Assembly (NCBI GenBank): GCA_964342355.1
Contig: CAYFFG010000015.1
Span: 1 to 64,000 of the forward strand
DNA length: 64,000 nucleotides
Direction: 5' to 3'
Source: Hirschia sp964342355
GTDB lineage: Bacteria; Pseudomonadota; Alphaproteobacteria; Caulobacterales; Hyphomonadaceae
Made by a program: the position numbers and the translations under genes. This document shows, piece after piece, positions 33,347 to 43,219 of the stretch. Position 1 is the stretch's first letter; each line of letters opens with the position of its first letter. Below the pieces are notes generated by a model. The model made no database searches. It was not told where the DNA came from and was given only the letters and a program-made list of their open reading frames with translations.

Positions 33347-34368
33347 GCGTTAGCAAGCTCACCGACAACATAAGCTGTTTCACCGGCGGCGTTGAGCGCT
33401 TCAACAACGCTGTCGGCGTTTTCTTTGGAAACAGCTGCGACCATGCCGACGCCAAGGTTGAACGTGCGGCGCATTTCAGACGATTCGATTGCGCCAACTT
33501 CCGCCAGCCAGTCGAACACCGGCAGGGTTTTGATCGCAGAATAATCAATCTTGGGAACCAGTGTCTTAGGCAGCATACGCGGTGTGTTTTCGGTCAGACC
33601 GCCACCGGTAATGTGCGCCAGCCCCTTGATCTGATCATTCGCCAATAATGGTTTGAGGGATTGCACATAGAGTTTAGTCGGCGTCAGCAGAGCTTCGCCC
33701 AGCGTGCCTTCGCCAAATGGCGATGTGTCACCAAGCGCCAGGCCCGACCGTTCAACAACCCGGCGAACAAGCGAATAACCGTTTGAGTGTGGGCCTGAGG
33801 AGGCGATTGCGACAAGCACGTCGCCAGCCTGCATGTCTTCGGTGCGCGGCAATAGTTTGCCACGCTCAGCGGCGCCGACAACAAACCCAGCCAGGTCATA
33901 ATGTCCGTCCTGATACATGCCCGGCATTTCAGCTGTTTCGCCGCCGATCAGCGCACAGCCTGATTCTTTACAGCCATTTGCGATGCCGCTGACGACCTGC
34001 TCTGCCACACCTGTTTCCAGTTTTCCTGTGGCGAAATAGTCAAGAAAGAAAAGGGGCTCTGCGCCTTGCGCCAGCACATCATTCACACACATTGCGACAA
34101 GGTCGATACCGATTGTGTCGTGCTTGCCGGTTTCAAACGCTAATTTCAGCTTTGTGCCGACGCCGTCTGTTCCTGAAACCAGCACAGGATCTTTAAAGCC
34201 GGCCGCGCGCGGATCGAATACGCCGCCAAAGCCGCCAAGGTCAGCGTCAGCGCCTGCGCGACGGGTCATTGCAGCTAATGGCTTGATCTTGTCGATAAGA
34301 GCGTCGCCTGCATCAATATCGACACCTGCGGACTTGTATGTGAGCGGAGTTTGTTTGGAATCTGTCAT
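33343..34368 (-). CDS. purM: Phosphoribosylformylglycinamidine cyclo-ligase
   Basis: ATP-dependent AIR synthetase, step five of purine synthesis. The start at ATG 34368 gives TDSKQTPLTYKSAGVDIDAG, which aligns with the usual PurM N-terminus; the frame is open upstream to 34431 but those residues are not family-like. Conserved marks are LVSGTDGVGTKL (ATP/FGAR loop), GIDLVAMCVNDVLAQGAEPL and LIGGETAEMPGMY. Length 341 is normal. It precedes purN with overlapping stop and start, and is divergent from the DUF2066 gene with an 86-nt gap that must hold both promoters. Confidence 0.96.
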   Translation of the reverse strand: MTDSKQTPLTYKSAGVDIDAGDALIDKIKPLAAMTRRAGADADLGGFGGVFDPRAAGFKDPVLVSGTDGVGTKLKLAFETGKHDTIGIDLVAMCVNDVLAQGAEPLFFLDYFATGKLETGVAEQVVSGIANGCKESGCALIGGETAEMPGMYQDGHYDLAGFVVGAAERGKLLPRTEDMQAGDVLVAIASSGPHSNGYSLVRRVVERSGLALGDTSPFGEGTLGEALLTPTKLYVQSLKPLLANDQIKGLAHITGGGLTENTPRMLPKTLVPKIDYSAIKTLPVFDWLAEVGAIESSEMRRTFNLGVGMVAAVSKENADSVVEALNAAGETAYVVGELANA

Positions 34369-34454
34369 GGCTGGCGCGCTTAGCATGAGTAATATGTGTT
34401 CGCCAGTGGATAACCGTCTTTGAACTGGCACAAACCGCTGTTATCACATTTGCC

Positions 34455-35465
34455 ATGACTCGTATCCTGCGAACTTTAGCCGCTTGTGCGTCGATGCTTT
34501 GGCTCGCCGTCAGCGCCGCGAACGCCGATGTATATCTTGTGACCGACGTTGCTGTTGACGTGACGGCGGAAAATTCCGTGCAAGCTCGCGCACAAGCCTT
34601 TGAAGAGGCGCGACTAAAGGCGGCCAGACGGCTGATGGATCGTCTGACGACCCAGCAGGACCGCAACGCTGCTGGCGGGGTGGCGATGAACTCTCAGATC
34701 GCATCGCGATTGGCGGCGGCTGTGGACGTGCAGGATGAGAAACAATCTGCAACCCGCTATGTCGGTCTGTTAGCAGTCAAATTTGACGAACGTGCGGTTA
34801 AATCTTTCCTGAATGTCTATGATATGCCGTACGTGGATACGCAGGCAGGTTTAGCCCTGATTGTCCCGGAAGCGGATGAAACCGTCAGTTGGGAAGAATG
34901 GGCGCTTAACTGGCAAGGGCGCGCAGATAAGAATGTCTTGTCGCCATATGTGACGACCACTCAGGTCTTTTTAGACCCAGTCACCTGGGAGGATGTGTCA
35001 GAAGAAGTTCTGGCGATTGGCGCACAGCGCGCGGTCATTGCGCGTTTAAGCGCAACAGAGACAGGCTTTTTTGTGCAGCTGTTTGAAATGCACGGAGAGA
35101 CAGAAAGTCGTTTGCCGATTGGCGCAACGGGGCCTTTTGAAACCATGGCTGATGCGCGCAAAAGCTCTGTCGGATACCTTGAGGCGGCGTGGAAAAACCA
35201 GACGATTGTGCGTGCGATTGGCGAAACAGCTGTTCAGGCAGTCGCATCTTACCAGAATTCTACAGGCTGGGTGACGATTGAGCGGGCGCTGAAGAACTCA
35301 CGTCTGGTGAAAAATTATCAGGTCGAGAATATTTCACTCAAAGGCGCTGACCTTTCATTTGCCTTTTCAGGACGCCCTGACCAGCTATCAGCAGAATTGC
35401 GCGCGAATGGCGTAAGGCTCTCAGCTGGCGACTTTGGCTGGGTTTTGGAGCCGGTAGACTTTTGA
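34455..35465 (+). CDS. Secreted DUF2066 protein
   Basis: A 336-residue protein with a signal peptide (cleaved after about residue 24, SAANA). It has the DUF2066 pattern: an early VQARAQAFEEARLKAARRLM helix with a QDR segment, a VKFDERAVKSFL strand-helix region, and a C-terminal half with alternating strands. DUF2066 genes are commonly found beside purM and the Hda-like gene in this class, with no agreed function; a periplasmic or outer-membrane-associated role is likely. The stop overlaps the hdaA start (TGATG), so the two are co-translated. Confidence 0.85.
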   Translation: MTRILRTLAACASMLWLAVSAANADVYLVTDVAVDVTAENSVQARAQAFEEARLKAARRLMDRLTTQQDRNAAGGVAMNSQIASRLAAAVDVQDEKQSATRYVGLLAVKFDERAVKSFLNVYDMPYVDTQAGLALIVPEADETVSWEEWALNWQGRADKNVLSPYVTTTQVFLDPVTWEDVSEEVLAIGAQRAVIARLSATETGFFVQLFEMHGETESRLPIGATGPFETMADARKSSVGYLEAAWKNQTIVRAIGETAVQAVASYQNSTGWVTIERALKNSRLVKNYQVENISLKGADLSFAFSGRPDQLSAELRANGVRLSAGDFGWVLEPVDF

Positions 35466-36175
35466 TGCCAGACAAGGCGCCAGGGGGACACGACACATCG
35501 ACTGCGCAACTCGTGCTGGACTTTCCAAAGTCAGATCCTAACGCGCTGCCATTTGTAGAAACACCAGCAACAGAATCAGCCCTGCTGATGCTGACACGCT
35601 GGCGTTTCTGGCCTGATGGTCAAATGGCGATGATTGGCGAAAACGCGTCCGGTAGAACGCGATTGTTACGTCGATGGGCGGAAGAGACAGGCGCAGCCTA
35701 TATTGAAGGTCCTGACCTTGCGAAAGCTGACATTACGCAGGTTTCCAATCTCTCGATCTCAGCGTTAGCTGTTGATGATGCGGATTTGTGCGAAAATGGC
35801 GCGCCTTTATTGGCGGCAATGAATTTGTGCCGCGACAGAAACGCAACCATATTGATCTCAGGCAAGAGCGACCCATCGACATGGAATATGCGCCCATTGG
35901 ACCTGCAGTCGCGCCTGACGGCCTTTCCGGTTGTGCGCATCGAACCCTTAGATCAGGATACGTTTGAGAAGCGGTTGATTGCAGCCTGTCGTATCAGATT
36001 TATGAAATTGCCAGATGAGACCGCGCGCTATCTTGCCGAACGCATGGTCCGGTCATACCAAGCAATAGAAAAAATGGCGCGATGTCTGGAAGAGGCTGCG
36101 GATGGTAAAGCGCTGACCAAAACGACTGCCCGAAAGGCCATTGAAAAATTTGGCGATACGGGCGACGAAAACTAA
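35465..36175 (+). CDS. hdaA: DnaA regulatory inactivator HdaA
   Basis: A DnaA-related protein that joins the beta clamp and stimulates hydrolysis of DnaA-bound ATP, limiting replication to once per cycle. The 236 residues carry QLVLDF near residue 17, a clamp-binding motif as in Hda, then an AAA-like core. The P-loop is altered: GENASGRTRLL replaces GxxGxGKT, so nucleotide binding by this fold may be weak. A Walker B-like LAVDDADL and the C-terminal helices (ARYLAERMVRSYQAIEKM) follow. Start is ATG 35465, overlapping the previous stop. ppk follows after 33 nt. Confidence 0.88.
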   Translation: MPDKAPGGHDTSTAQLVLDFPKSDPNALPFVETPATESALLMLTRWRFWPDGQMAMIGENASGRTRLLRRWAEETGAAYIEGPDLAKADITQVSNLSISALAVDDADLCENGAPLLAAMNLCRDRNATILISGKSDPSTWNMRPLDLQSRLTAFPVVRIEPLDQDTFEKRLIAACRIRFMKLPDETARYLAERMVRSYQAIEKMARCLEEAADGKALTKTTARKAIEKFGDTGDEN

Positions 36176-36208
36176 TCCAAGGAAGCTTTCTAGGGGCAGG
36201 GTGAGGAT

Positions 36209-38491
36209 ATGACAGACGGACAAGACACACGCACCACAGGCCGACGTCGTCGACCATCACGTCCTGTTGTGGCGACCACTACGGATGCGACCGGCGCGCA
36301 GGCGTCTGACGAGGGTGAGACATCGCAGAAATTGATGATGTCGCCGCGGCGTTTCTTTAACCGGGAACTGTCCTGGCTGGATTTCAACACCCGCGTGCTT
36401 GAAGAAGCGGAGAACATGCGTCATCCATTGCTGGAACGCCTGCGGTTCTTGTCGATTTCAGCAAACAACCTAGACGAATTTTTTATGGTGCGGGTCGCTG
36501 GACTTCGCGAATACATGCGGGCCGGTGTGACGCGTCTTAGTCAGGACGGACTAAGCCCTGCTGAACAGATCGAAAAGATCGGCGAGCGTTCGCGCGCATT
36601 GATGCACGCCCAGCAGAGGATCTGGACAGAACTGCACAATGAGCTGAGCGAAAACGGCATTGACGTTATTGATCCGTCTGAACTGACAAAAGCGGAAAAA
36701 GAAGCGCTTCGTCAAACATTTATCGACAAGGTTTTCCCACTCTTAACACCGCTCGCCATTGATCCGGCGCACCCATTTCCATTTATCCCGAACCTGGGGT
36801 TTGCCGTTGGGTTGTCGCTGAAGCGAAAAACTGAAGGCAAGAAGACTGAGCACACAGATTTGCAGGCGCTCGTGCCGCTTCCCGCACAGGTTGATCGTTT
36901 TCTTGAATTGCCAGAGCGTGTGGCGGGTAATGGCAGTGTGACACGTCGTTTCATCTCTTTGGAAAACACTATTCCGATCTTCCTCGACATCCTGTTCCCG
37001 CATTGCGAACTGGTCGGCAGCTGTGTGTTCAGGGTCGTGCGCGACAGTGATATTGAGATCGAAGAAGAAGCTGAAGACCTGATCCGCGAGTTTGAAATCC
37101 TGCTCAAGCGTCGTCGTCGCGGACGTATCGTGCGTTTGACCATGCAGGCGGATGCGCCAAAAGCGCTGAAAAATTTCCTGATCAAGGAAATTGAAGCGGA
37201 TCCGATCGATATCATCGAGCTGGATGGTATCCTCGGCATGGCGCAATTATCTGATATCATTGATAAAAAACGCCCTGAGCTGTTGTTTCCGCCATTTGAA
37301 CCACGTTTCCCGGAACGTATCCGCGAGCACAACGGGGATTACTTTGCGGGGATCAAAGAAAAAGACATCCTCATTCACCATCCGTATGAAAGCTTTGACG
37401 TGGTGGTTGGCTTTATCCGTCAAGCAGCAGCTGATCCTGATGTGGTGGCGATCAAACAAACCCTCTATCGCACATCAAAAGATAGTCCGATCATCGCTGC
37501 GCTGATTGAAGCGTCTGAAGCAGGCAAGAACGTCACGGCGTTGGTTGAGATTAAGGCGCGCTTTGACGAAGAGGCCAACATGCGTTGGGCGCGCGACCTT
37601 GAGCGTGCCGGCGTTCAGGTGGTTTACGGTTTTATCGAATACAAAACCCACGCAAAAGTCAGTCTGGTCGTGCGCCGCGAAGGCGGCGAGCTGCGCACCT
37701 ACACGCACTTCGGGACAGGTAATTATCACCCGATCACAGCGAAGATTTATACGGACTTGTCGCTCTTTACAGCCAATCCGGCTTTCGGACGAGACGCCAA
37801 CCGCCTGTTCAACTATGTGACGGGTAACTCTCAGCCAGACACATTGGAAAAAATCTTCATGTCGCCACTGAACATGAAGTCAGAAATCCTGCGTCTGATC
37901 GACGAAGAGATTGAACACGCAAAAGCCGGAAAACTGGCGATGATCTGGGCGAAGATGAACTCCCTTGTCGACAAGGAAGTCATTGATGCGCTTTACCGCG
38001 CCAGCCAGGCAGGCGTGACGATTGAACTTGTCATTCGTGGTATCTGTTGTCTTCGCCCAGGCGTACCGGGTCTGTCAGACACGATCGAGGTGAAGTCCAT
38101 CGTCGGGCGTTTCCTTGAGCACTCGCGGATTGTCTGTTTTGGCGCAGGCAACGGCCTCCCGTCGCCTGACGCGAAGATATACATTTCGTCCGCTGACTGG
38201 ATGCCGCGCAATCTGGATCGCAGGGTCGAAGCGATGACGTCGATTGAAAACCCGACCGTTCATCGCCAGATTCTGGACCAGATCATGGTCGCCAATTTGA
38301 ACGATTTTTCGCAAAGTTGGGTTCTGCAACCTGATGGAAGTTACAAACGTATTCTTGATGAAGTAACTGAACAAGAACAGAGTGAAGACCCGTTCAGCGC
38401 GCACGACTATTTCATGAAATATCCCAGCCTCTCCGGACGGGGTAGCGCGCTAGAATATGCTCCGCCGCCGAAACTTAAGCCTTCGGTATAA
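36209..38491 (+). CDS. ppk: Polyphosphate kinase 1
   Basis: Membrane-associated enzyme that makes polyphosphate from ATP. The 760-residue protein has the four PPK1 domains in order. The N-domain opens with FFNRELSWLDFNTRVLEEA, and the catalytic part has YRTSKDSPIIAALIEA, a phospholipase-D-like core with EYKTHAKVSLVVRR (autophosphorylated His) and THFGTGNYHPITAKIYTDLS, then NLDRRVEAM near the end. A 40-residue disordered Arg/Thr/Glu-rich lead precedes the N-domain. ppx follows after 22 nt, a common pairing. GAGGA stands in front of the start. It complements the Pho-regulated genes elsewhere in the window. Confidence 0.97.
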   Translation: MTDGQDTRTTGRRRRPSRPVVATTTDATGAQASDEGETSQKLMMSPRRFFNRELSWLDFNTRVLEEAENMRHPLLERLRFLSISANNLDEFFMVRVAGLREYMRAGVTRLSQDGLSPAEQIEKIGERSRALMHAQQRIWTELHNELSENGIDVIDPSELTKAEKEALRQTFIDKVFPLLTPLAIDPAHPFPFIPNLGFAVGLSLKRKTEGKKTEHTDLQALVPLPAQVDRFLELPERVAGNGSVTRRFISLENTIPIFLDILFPHCELVGSCVFRVVRDSDIEIEEEAEDLIREFEILLKRRRRGRIVRLTMQADAPKALKNFLIKEIEADPIDIIELDGILGMAQLSDIIDKKRPELLFPPFEPRFPERIREHNGDYFAGIKEKDILIHHPYESFDVVVGFIRQAAADPDVVAIKQTLYRTSKDSPIIAALIEASEAGKNVTALVEIKARFDEEANMRWARDLERAGVQVVYGFIEYKTHAKVSLVVRREGGELRTYTHFGTGNYHPITAKIYTDLSLFTANPAFGRDANRLFNYVTGNSQPDTLEKIFMSPLNMKSEILRLIDEEIEHAKAGKLAMIWAKMNSLVDKEVIDALYRASQAGVTIELVIRGICCLRPGVPGLSDTIEVKSIVGRFLEHSRIVCFGAGNGLPSPDAKIYISSADWMPRNLDRRVEAMTSIENPTVHRQILDQIMVANLNDFSQSWVLQPDGSYKRILDEVTEQEQSEDPFSAHDYFMKYPSLSGRGSALEYAPPPKLKPSV

Positions 38492-38513
38492 TTCGAAGCT
38501 GTAGAGTTATTTG

Positions 38514-40070
38514 ATGTTCAACGCCTCTTCTTCACAAGCGGCGGCTGACAAAGCGGCGAAAGTCGTTCGTAAAGCCGTTGTCGATATTGGATCAAACTCT
38601 GTCCGTCTGGTGATCTATGACGTGGCGGGACGTTCGATTCAGCCGCGCTTCAATGAAAAAGTGCTTGCAGGTCTTGGGCGGGGCATGTCCTCAACTGGCG
38701 CGCTCAATCCCGAAGGTGTTGATGCGGCGCTTAAGGCGCTTTCCCGGTTTAAATCGCTGATGAAAGCGCAGGCGGTAGACGAAGAAATCGCGTTTGCGAC
38801 AGCGGCTGCGCGCGATGCGACAGATGGGCCTGAGTTTATCGCGCGTGTGCGCCACGACATTGGGCTTTCGATCAAGGTTCTAAGCGGTCAGGACGAAGCG
38901 CGTCTTGCTGCGACCGGCGTTATCGCTATGCAACCGCAAACAGATGGCGTGTGCGGCGATCTTGGCGGGTCAAGTTTGGAACTTTCCACCATTGTGGACG
39001 GCTATTTCACTGGCGGGACGACCTACAAGCTTGGGCCATTGGCCTTGTTGTCGACGGACTGGCTACAAAAAATGTCGGCCTCGGATATCAAACCGGCTGA
39101 TTTTGCAGGTGTCGCCAAGGACCTTTCTAAGACGGTTGAAGAAACGCTTGCCTCAGCTGGTGAACTGCGTGGATCACAAACTGATTTTTATATGGTGGGC
39201 GGCGCCTGGCGGGCAATTACGCGCATCCATATGGAATTGACCAATTATCCGCTGCGCGTCCTGCAAAATTATGCGATTAATGCTGAAGAGCTGATCGAGC
39301 TGACAAACAATCTGATCACGCCAGACAAAAAACTTCTGGCGCTGATGAATGAAATTTCCACGCGCCGCGCAAAAACGCTTCCGGCCGCTGCAGCTGTGCT
39401 CAACGGTATTTTGAAGGTGGGTCAGTTTAAGCGTGCAATAACGGCCTCTTATGGCGTGCGTGAGGGATTGATCTATGAGGGGTTAACCTCTGAACATAAA
39501 GCCGCAGATCCTTTGTTGGCGGGGATTAAGGCGATGATTGCCTATAATCGGGACGCAACCCATTTTGGCGCTGCTTTGGCGCCCTGGACACAAGCCGCCG
39601 CACGCGCCACTTTGCCGGAAAGGCTCTCAGAAGCGGCTTGTTTAGCGGCTGACATCGGCGCGCGCATGCATCCGGACCACCGCGCAGATATGGCGTTTGA
39701 ATGGTTGGTCACATCCCCGCACGCAGGACTAACACATGAAGAGCGCGCAGGTGTCGCCTTAGCAGTCGCCTGCCGCTATCAACGCGGATATCGCCACATT
39801 ATAGCCTCTAAGCTCTTAGACAGCGACATGGCGGCCCAAGCGCGCGCATTAGGTGCGCTCATGCGATTAGGCGCTCATTTTTCTGGCCGTTCGGCTGACC
39901 TGCTAAAATATGCGCGCCTCGATGTACGTGGCGGCGCCGTTTATTTCGACGTTGATAAAGAACATAAAGAGCTGATGTCAGAAATGGTGCGCAAGCGACT
40001 GACACAGGCGGCGACCATACTAGGAATGGAAGCGAAATTGTCGTTTTCGGGTGAGGCGGTTGAGGTTTAA
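38514..40070 (+). CDS. ppx: Exopolyphosphatase / pppGpp phosphatase
   Basis: Releases phosphate from the ends of polyphosphate and may hydrolyse pppGpp. The 518 residues carry the actin-like ATPase fold: VVDIGSNSVRLVIYDVAG (phosphate loop 1), FATAAARDATDG, and GDLGGSSLELS (phosphate loop 2), then the HD-like C-terminal domain typical of long Ppx/GppA forms. ATG 38514 is preferred over the TTG three bases earlier. It is the last gene of the DUF2066-hdaA-ppk-ppx series and converges on rnd, with four shared bases at the stop codons. Confidence 0.94.
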   Translation: MFNASSSQAAADKAAKVVRKAVVDIGSNSVRLVIYDVAGRSIQPRFNEKVLAGLGRGMSSTGALNPEGVDAALKALSRFKSLMKAQAVDEEIAFATAAARDATDGPEFIARVRHDIGLSIKVLSGQDEARLAATGVIAMQPQTDGVCGDLGGSSLELSTIVDGYFTGGTTYKLGPLALLSTDWLQKMSASDIKPADFAGVAKDLSKTVEETLASAGELRGSQTDFYMVGGAWRAITRIHMELTNYPLRVLQNYAINAEELIELTNNLITPDKKLLALMNEISTRRAKTLPAAAAVLNGILKVGQFKRAITASYGVREGLIYEGLTSEHKAADPLLAGIKAMIAYNRDATHFGAALAPWTQAAARATLPERLSEAACLAADIGARMHPDHRADMAFEWLVTSPHAGLTHEERAGVALAVACRYQRGYRHIIASKLLDSDMAAQARALGALMRLGAHFSGRSADLLKYARLDVRGGAVYFDVDKEHKELMSEMVRKRLTQAATILGMEAKLSFSGEAVEV

Positions 40071-41239
40071 ACCTCAAACACCTTTACCCCTTTGGGTGAC
40101 GCCGCCAGCGCAAGCTTGCCGTCTTTTAGCGCCAAAGCCTGTTCGCCAAAGACTTCACGTCTCCAACCCGTTAAAGCACGCACGTCTGGTGCGTCTTCAC
40201 AAGCGATGCGTTCAACGTCAGCTGCGTTTGCGATCAGTCTAGGGGCGACACCTGCCTCATCAGCAACGTGTTTTAAAAGCACTTTCAGCAAATCACCCAC
40301 AGCGCCAGGCGTTGCCTGAGTGGGTTTGCGCTTTTCAATCTCCGGCGCAAAAAGGTCCGGATCATCAAGTGCGGCATTGATCGCTTCTAAAAGGCTCTGA
40401 CCATGGCGTGATTTTGCAAACCCTTTTGGCACAGCGCGTAAGCGGTCCATTGCAGCCGCATCGCGTGGTTTTTGCTGAGCGATTTCCTGAACGCCATCAT
40501 CCTTGAGGACACGTGAACGTGGCTTGTCGATTTCCTGGGCCAGCGCTTCGCGCCATTCCGAGACAGCTGCGATCAGGGCCAGATAATCTTTGCGCGGTTT
40601 GCGCAGTTTCATCCGCTTCCAGGCATTTTTAGGGTCAGTATCGTATGTCTCAGGCGCAGTCAGGATCGCGGTTTCCTCAGCAATCCAACGCATACGGTCA
40701 AGCTTTTCGAGCTTTTCCACCAGCTGTACATAGATCAAACGCAGGTGCGTCACGTCACCGCGTGCGTAATGCAGCTGTTTGTCGGTGAGGGGGCGACGCG
40801 TCCAATCCGTGAATTGAGAGGATTTGTCGATCTGTTGTTTCAGCATCTGGGACACAAGATTTTCATACGAAATCGAATCGCCAAGTCCGCACGCCATTGC
40901 GGCAATCTGTGAATCAAACACAGGCGCAGGCGGTGTTCCGATCAGGCGTGTGAAAATTTCCATGTCCTGACGAGCAGCGTGAAACACCTTCATACGCGAG
41001 GTGTCCGCAATCAGATCGAGAAACGGTTTAAGTTCCAGATCCGGAGACAAGGGATCAATGAGGACGTCATAATCCATCGTCGCCGCCTGAATCAGGCAGA
41101 GTTTCGGCCAATAGGTCGATTCGCGATGAAATTCTGTGTCCACGGCGATGAAGTCGCCTTTGGCCAATTCCTCACACGCTTTTTCCAGACTTTGGGTGTC
41201 TGAGACCAAATTTATCTTTTCGCGGGTGTTTGAGGACAC
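40067..41239 (-). CDS. rnd: Ribonuclease D
   Basis: 3'-5' exoribonuclease that trims tRNA precursors. The DEDDy exonuclease domain occupies residues 1-200: FIAVDTEFHRESTYWPKLCL with the first Asp-Glu pair, MKVFHAARQDMEIF, SSQFTDWTRRPLTDKQLHYA with the Tyr, and the last Asp. HRDC helices follow. I use GTG 41239, behind AAGGAG with six bases between, rather than the upstream TTG at 41254, giving 390 residues. The 3' end overlaps the ppx stop by four bases in a 16-bp palindrome, and the gene is divergent from aspS. Confidence 0.94.
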   Translation of the reverse strand: MSSNTREKINLVSDTQSLEKACEELAKGDFIAVDTEFHRESTYWPKLCLIQAATMDYDVLIDPLSPDLELKPFLDLIADTSRMKVFHAARQDMEIFTRLIGTPPAPVFDSQIAAMACGLGDSISYENLVSQMLKQQIDKSSQFTDWTRRPLTDKQLHYARGDVTHLRLIYVQLVEKLEKLDRMRWIAEETAILTAPETYDTDPKNAWKRMKLRKPRKDYLALIAAVSEWREALAQEIDKPRSRVLKDDGVQEIAQQKPRDAAAMDRLRAVPKGFAKSRHGQSLLEAINAALDDPDLFAPEIEKRKPTQATPGAVGDLLKVLLKHVADEAGVAPRLIANAADVERIACEDAPDVRALTGWRREVFGEQALALKDGKLALAASPKGVKVFEV

Positions 41240-41325
41240 GCCGGCTCCTTCCAATCGCTTGACAAGCAGCGCCTAGAGGTGTGCTTGTGCGGCCAAGTTT
41301 ATATCCAAGCAGGAGTCTCCATAAA

Positions 41326-43143
41326 ATGCACGCTTACCGCACGCACACTTGCGGCGAACTGCGCTCCGAACATGTCGGCAAAACGGTCCGCGTCAGCGGG
41401 TGGGTCCATCGCAAGCGCGATCATGGAGGCCTGTTGTTCGTAGACTTACGCGACCATTATGGTTTGACGCAATGCGTCGCACAGCCGGACAACCCACATT
41501 TTGCCACTTTGGAACGTCTACGGATAGAAAGTGTGGTTTCGATCACAGGTGAAGTAGTTGCACGTTCTGATGAAACAGTGAACGAAAACCTCAACACCGG
41601 CGCAATCGAAATCACGATCACGGAACTTGAGATCCAGTCGACAGCGGATGAATTGCCGCTGCCAGTGTTTGGTGAGCCAGAATATCCCGAGGACATTCGC
41701 TTAAAGCACCGTTATCTCGACCTGCGTCGTGAGACCTTGCACAAAAGCATTATGTTGCGGTCCAACGTCATCACGTCTTTACGTGAGCGGATGAAGGCGC
41801 AGGGCTTTACCGAGTTCCAGACACCGATCCTGACGGCGTCCAGCCCTGAAGGCGCGCGTGACTTTCTTGTGCCGTCACGCATGCACCCGAACAATTTCTA
41901 TGCGTTGCCGCAAGCGCCGCAGCAGTTCAAACAGCTATTGATGGTGGCGGGTTTTGACCGTTACTTCCAGATTGCGCCATGTTTCCGCGATGAAGACTTG
42001 CGCGCTGACCGCTCGCTGGAATTCTACCAGCTCGACATCGAAATGAGCTTTGTCACGCAGGAAGATGTGTTCGCAGCGATCGAACCTGTCATGCATGGCG
42101 TGTTTGAAGAGTTTTCAGGTGATAAGGCCGTCACGCCTGCGCCATTCCCGCGCATTCCATACCGCGAAGCAATGGCGAAATATGGGTCGGACAAGCCGGA
42201 CCTGCGTAACCCGATCGAATTGAAAGACGTTACAGAGTTCTTTGCCGACGACACCAAGACTGGCTTTGGCATTTTTGCCAAAATCATCAATGGCGGCGGC
42301 AAGGTGATCGCTGTTCCAGCCCCTGAGGCCTCTACGAAGAAATCACGTAAATTCTTCGACGACATGGACAAGTGGGCGAAAAAAGACATGCAGATGCCAG
42401 GCCTTGGCTATGCGCGTCTGAAAGAAGCGGATGAGGGTGGTGTCGACAGTCAGGACCCGGTTCTGAAAAACTTCCAGAAAGACCACCTTGAAGCTTTCCT
42501 TGAAGCTGTTGGGCTTGGCGCGGGCGATGGTCTGTTCTTTGCCGCGGGTAAGCCGTCTGACGCTTATAAGCTTGCAGGTGCGGCCCGTATGAAAGTGGGT
42601 GAGGAACTCGACCTCATCGAAGAGGACATTTTCAAATTCTGCTGGATTGTCGACTTCCCAATGTATGAATGGGACGAAGACAATAAGAAAATCGACTTCT
42701 CTCACAACCCATTCTCTATGCCGCAAGGCGGCTTGGAGGTACTGGAAAACGCCAAAACGGACGAAGAGAAACTCGATATTCTCGCGTATCAGTACGACAT
42801 CGTGTGTAACGGTGTGGAATTGTCTTCTGGCGCCATTCGTAACCACCGCGCTGACATAATGATGAAAGCGTTTGAACTGGCCGGTTATGGTCCGGAAGTC
42901 GTGGAAGAAGAGTTCGGCGGCATGCTGAACGCATTCAAATATGGCGCACCGCCACACGGCGGGATCGCACCGGGAATCGACCGCATTGTGATGTTGCTTG
43001 CAGAAGCAGAAAACATCCGCGATGTGATCGCGTTCCCAATGAACCAGCAGGGCCAGGACTTATTGCTTGGCGCACCGTCAGCAGCAGACGCAGCTCAGCT
43101 GCGCGAATTGTTCCTGCGTCTGACACCGGTTGAGACAAAATAG
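41326..43143 (+). CDS. aspS: Aspartyl-tRNA synthetase
   Basis: Class II synthetase charging tRNA-Asp. Start ATG 41326 (AGGAG 11 bases upstream) gives HAYRTHTCGELRSEHVGKTV, the usual bacterial N-terminus; the frame opens earlier at 41281. The OB-fold anticodon domain is followed by motif 1 (EFQTPILTASSPEGARDFLV), motif 2 (FRDEDLRADR...FYQLDIEMSF), a long GAD insertion domain between motifs 2 and 3 typical of bacterial AspRS, and motif 3 in the closing GGIAPGIDRIVMLL. Length 605 is normal. A terminator follows immediately. Confidence 0.97.
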   Translation: MHAYRTHTCGELRSEHVGKTVRVSGWVHRKRDHGGLLFVDLRDHYGLTQCVAQPDNPHFATLERLRIESVVSITGEVVARSDETVNENLNTGAIEITITELEIQSTADELPLPVFGEPEYPEDIRLKHRYLDLRRETLHKSIMLRSNVITSLRERMKAQGFTEFQTPILTASSPEGARDFLVPSRMHPNNFYALPQAPQQFKQLLMVAGFDRYFQIAPCFRDEDLRADRSLEFYQLDIEMSFVTQEDVFAAIEPVMHGVFEEFSGDKAVTPAPFPRIPYREAMAKYGSDKPDLRNPIELKDVTEFFADDTKTGFGIFAKIINGGGKVIAVPAPEASTKKSRKFFDDMDKWAKKDMQMPGLGYARLKEADEGGVDSQDPVLKNFQKDHLEAFLEAVGLGAGDGLFFAAGKPSDAYKLAGAARMKVGEELDLIEEDIFKFCWIVDFPMYEWDEDNKKIDFSHNPFSMPQGGLEVLENAKTDEEKLDILAYQYDIVCNGVELSSGAIRNHRADIMMKAFELAGYGPEVVEEEFGGMLNAFKYGAPPHGGIAPGIDRIVMLLAEAENIRDVIAFPMNQQGQDLLLGAPSAADAAQLRELFLRLTPVETK

Positions 43144-43165
43144 GGTCAATCGAGAACTGGAAACA

Positions 43166-43199
43166 AAAAAGGCCGCTTCTATTTTGAAGCGGCCTTTTT
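43166..43199. terminator. Strong bidirectional terminator after aspS
   Basis: A 14-bp stem, 43166-43179 with 43186-43199 (core GGCCGCTTC), with a 6-nt loop TATTTT and flanking A and T runs. It ends the aspS transcript and also the leftward pentapeptide gene that stops at 43220. Confidence 0.93.
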
Positions 43200-43219
43200 C
43201 TTTTGTCTGGAAATAAAGG

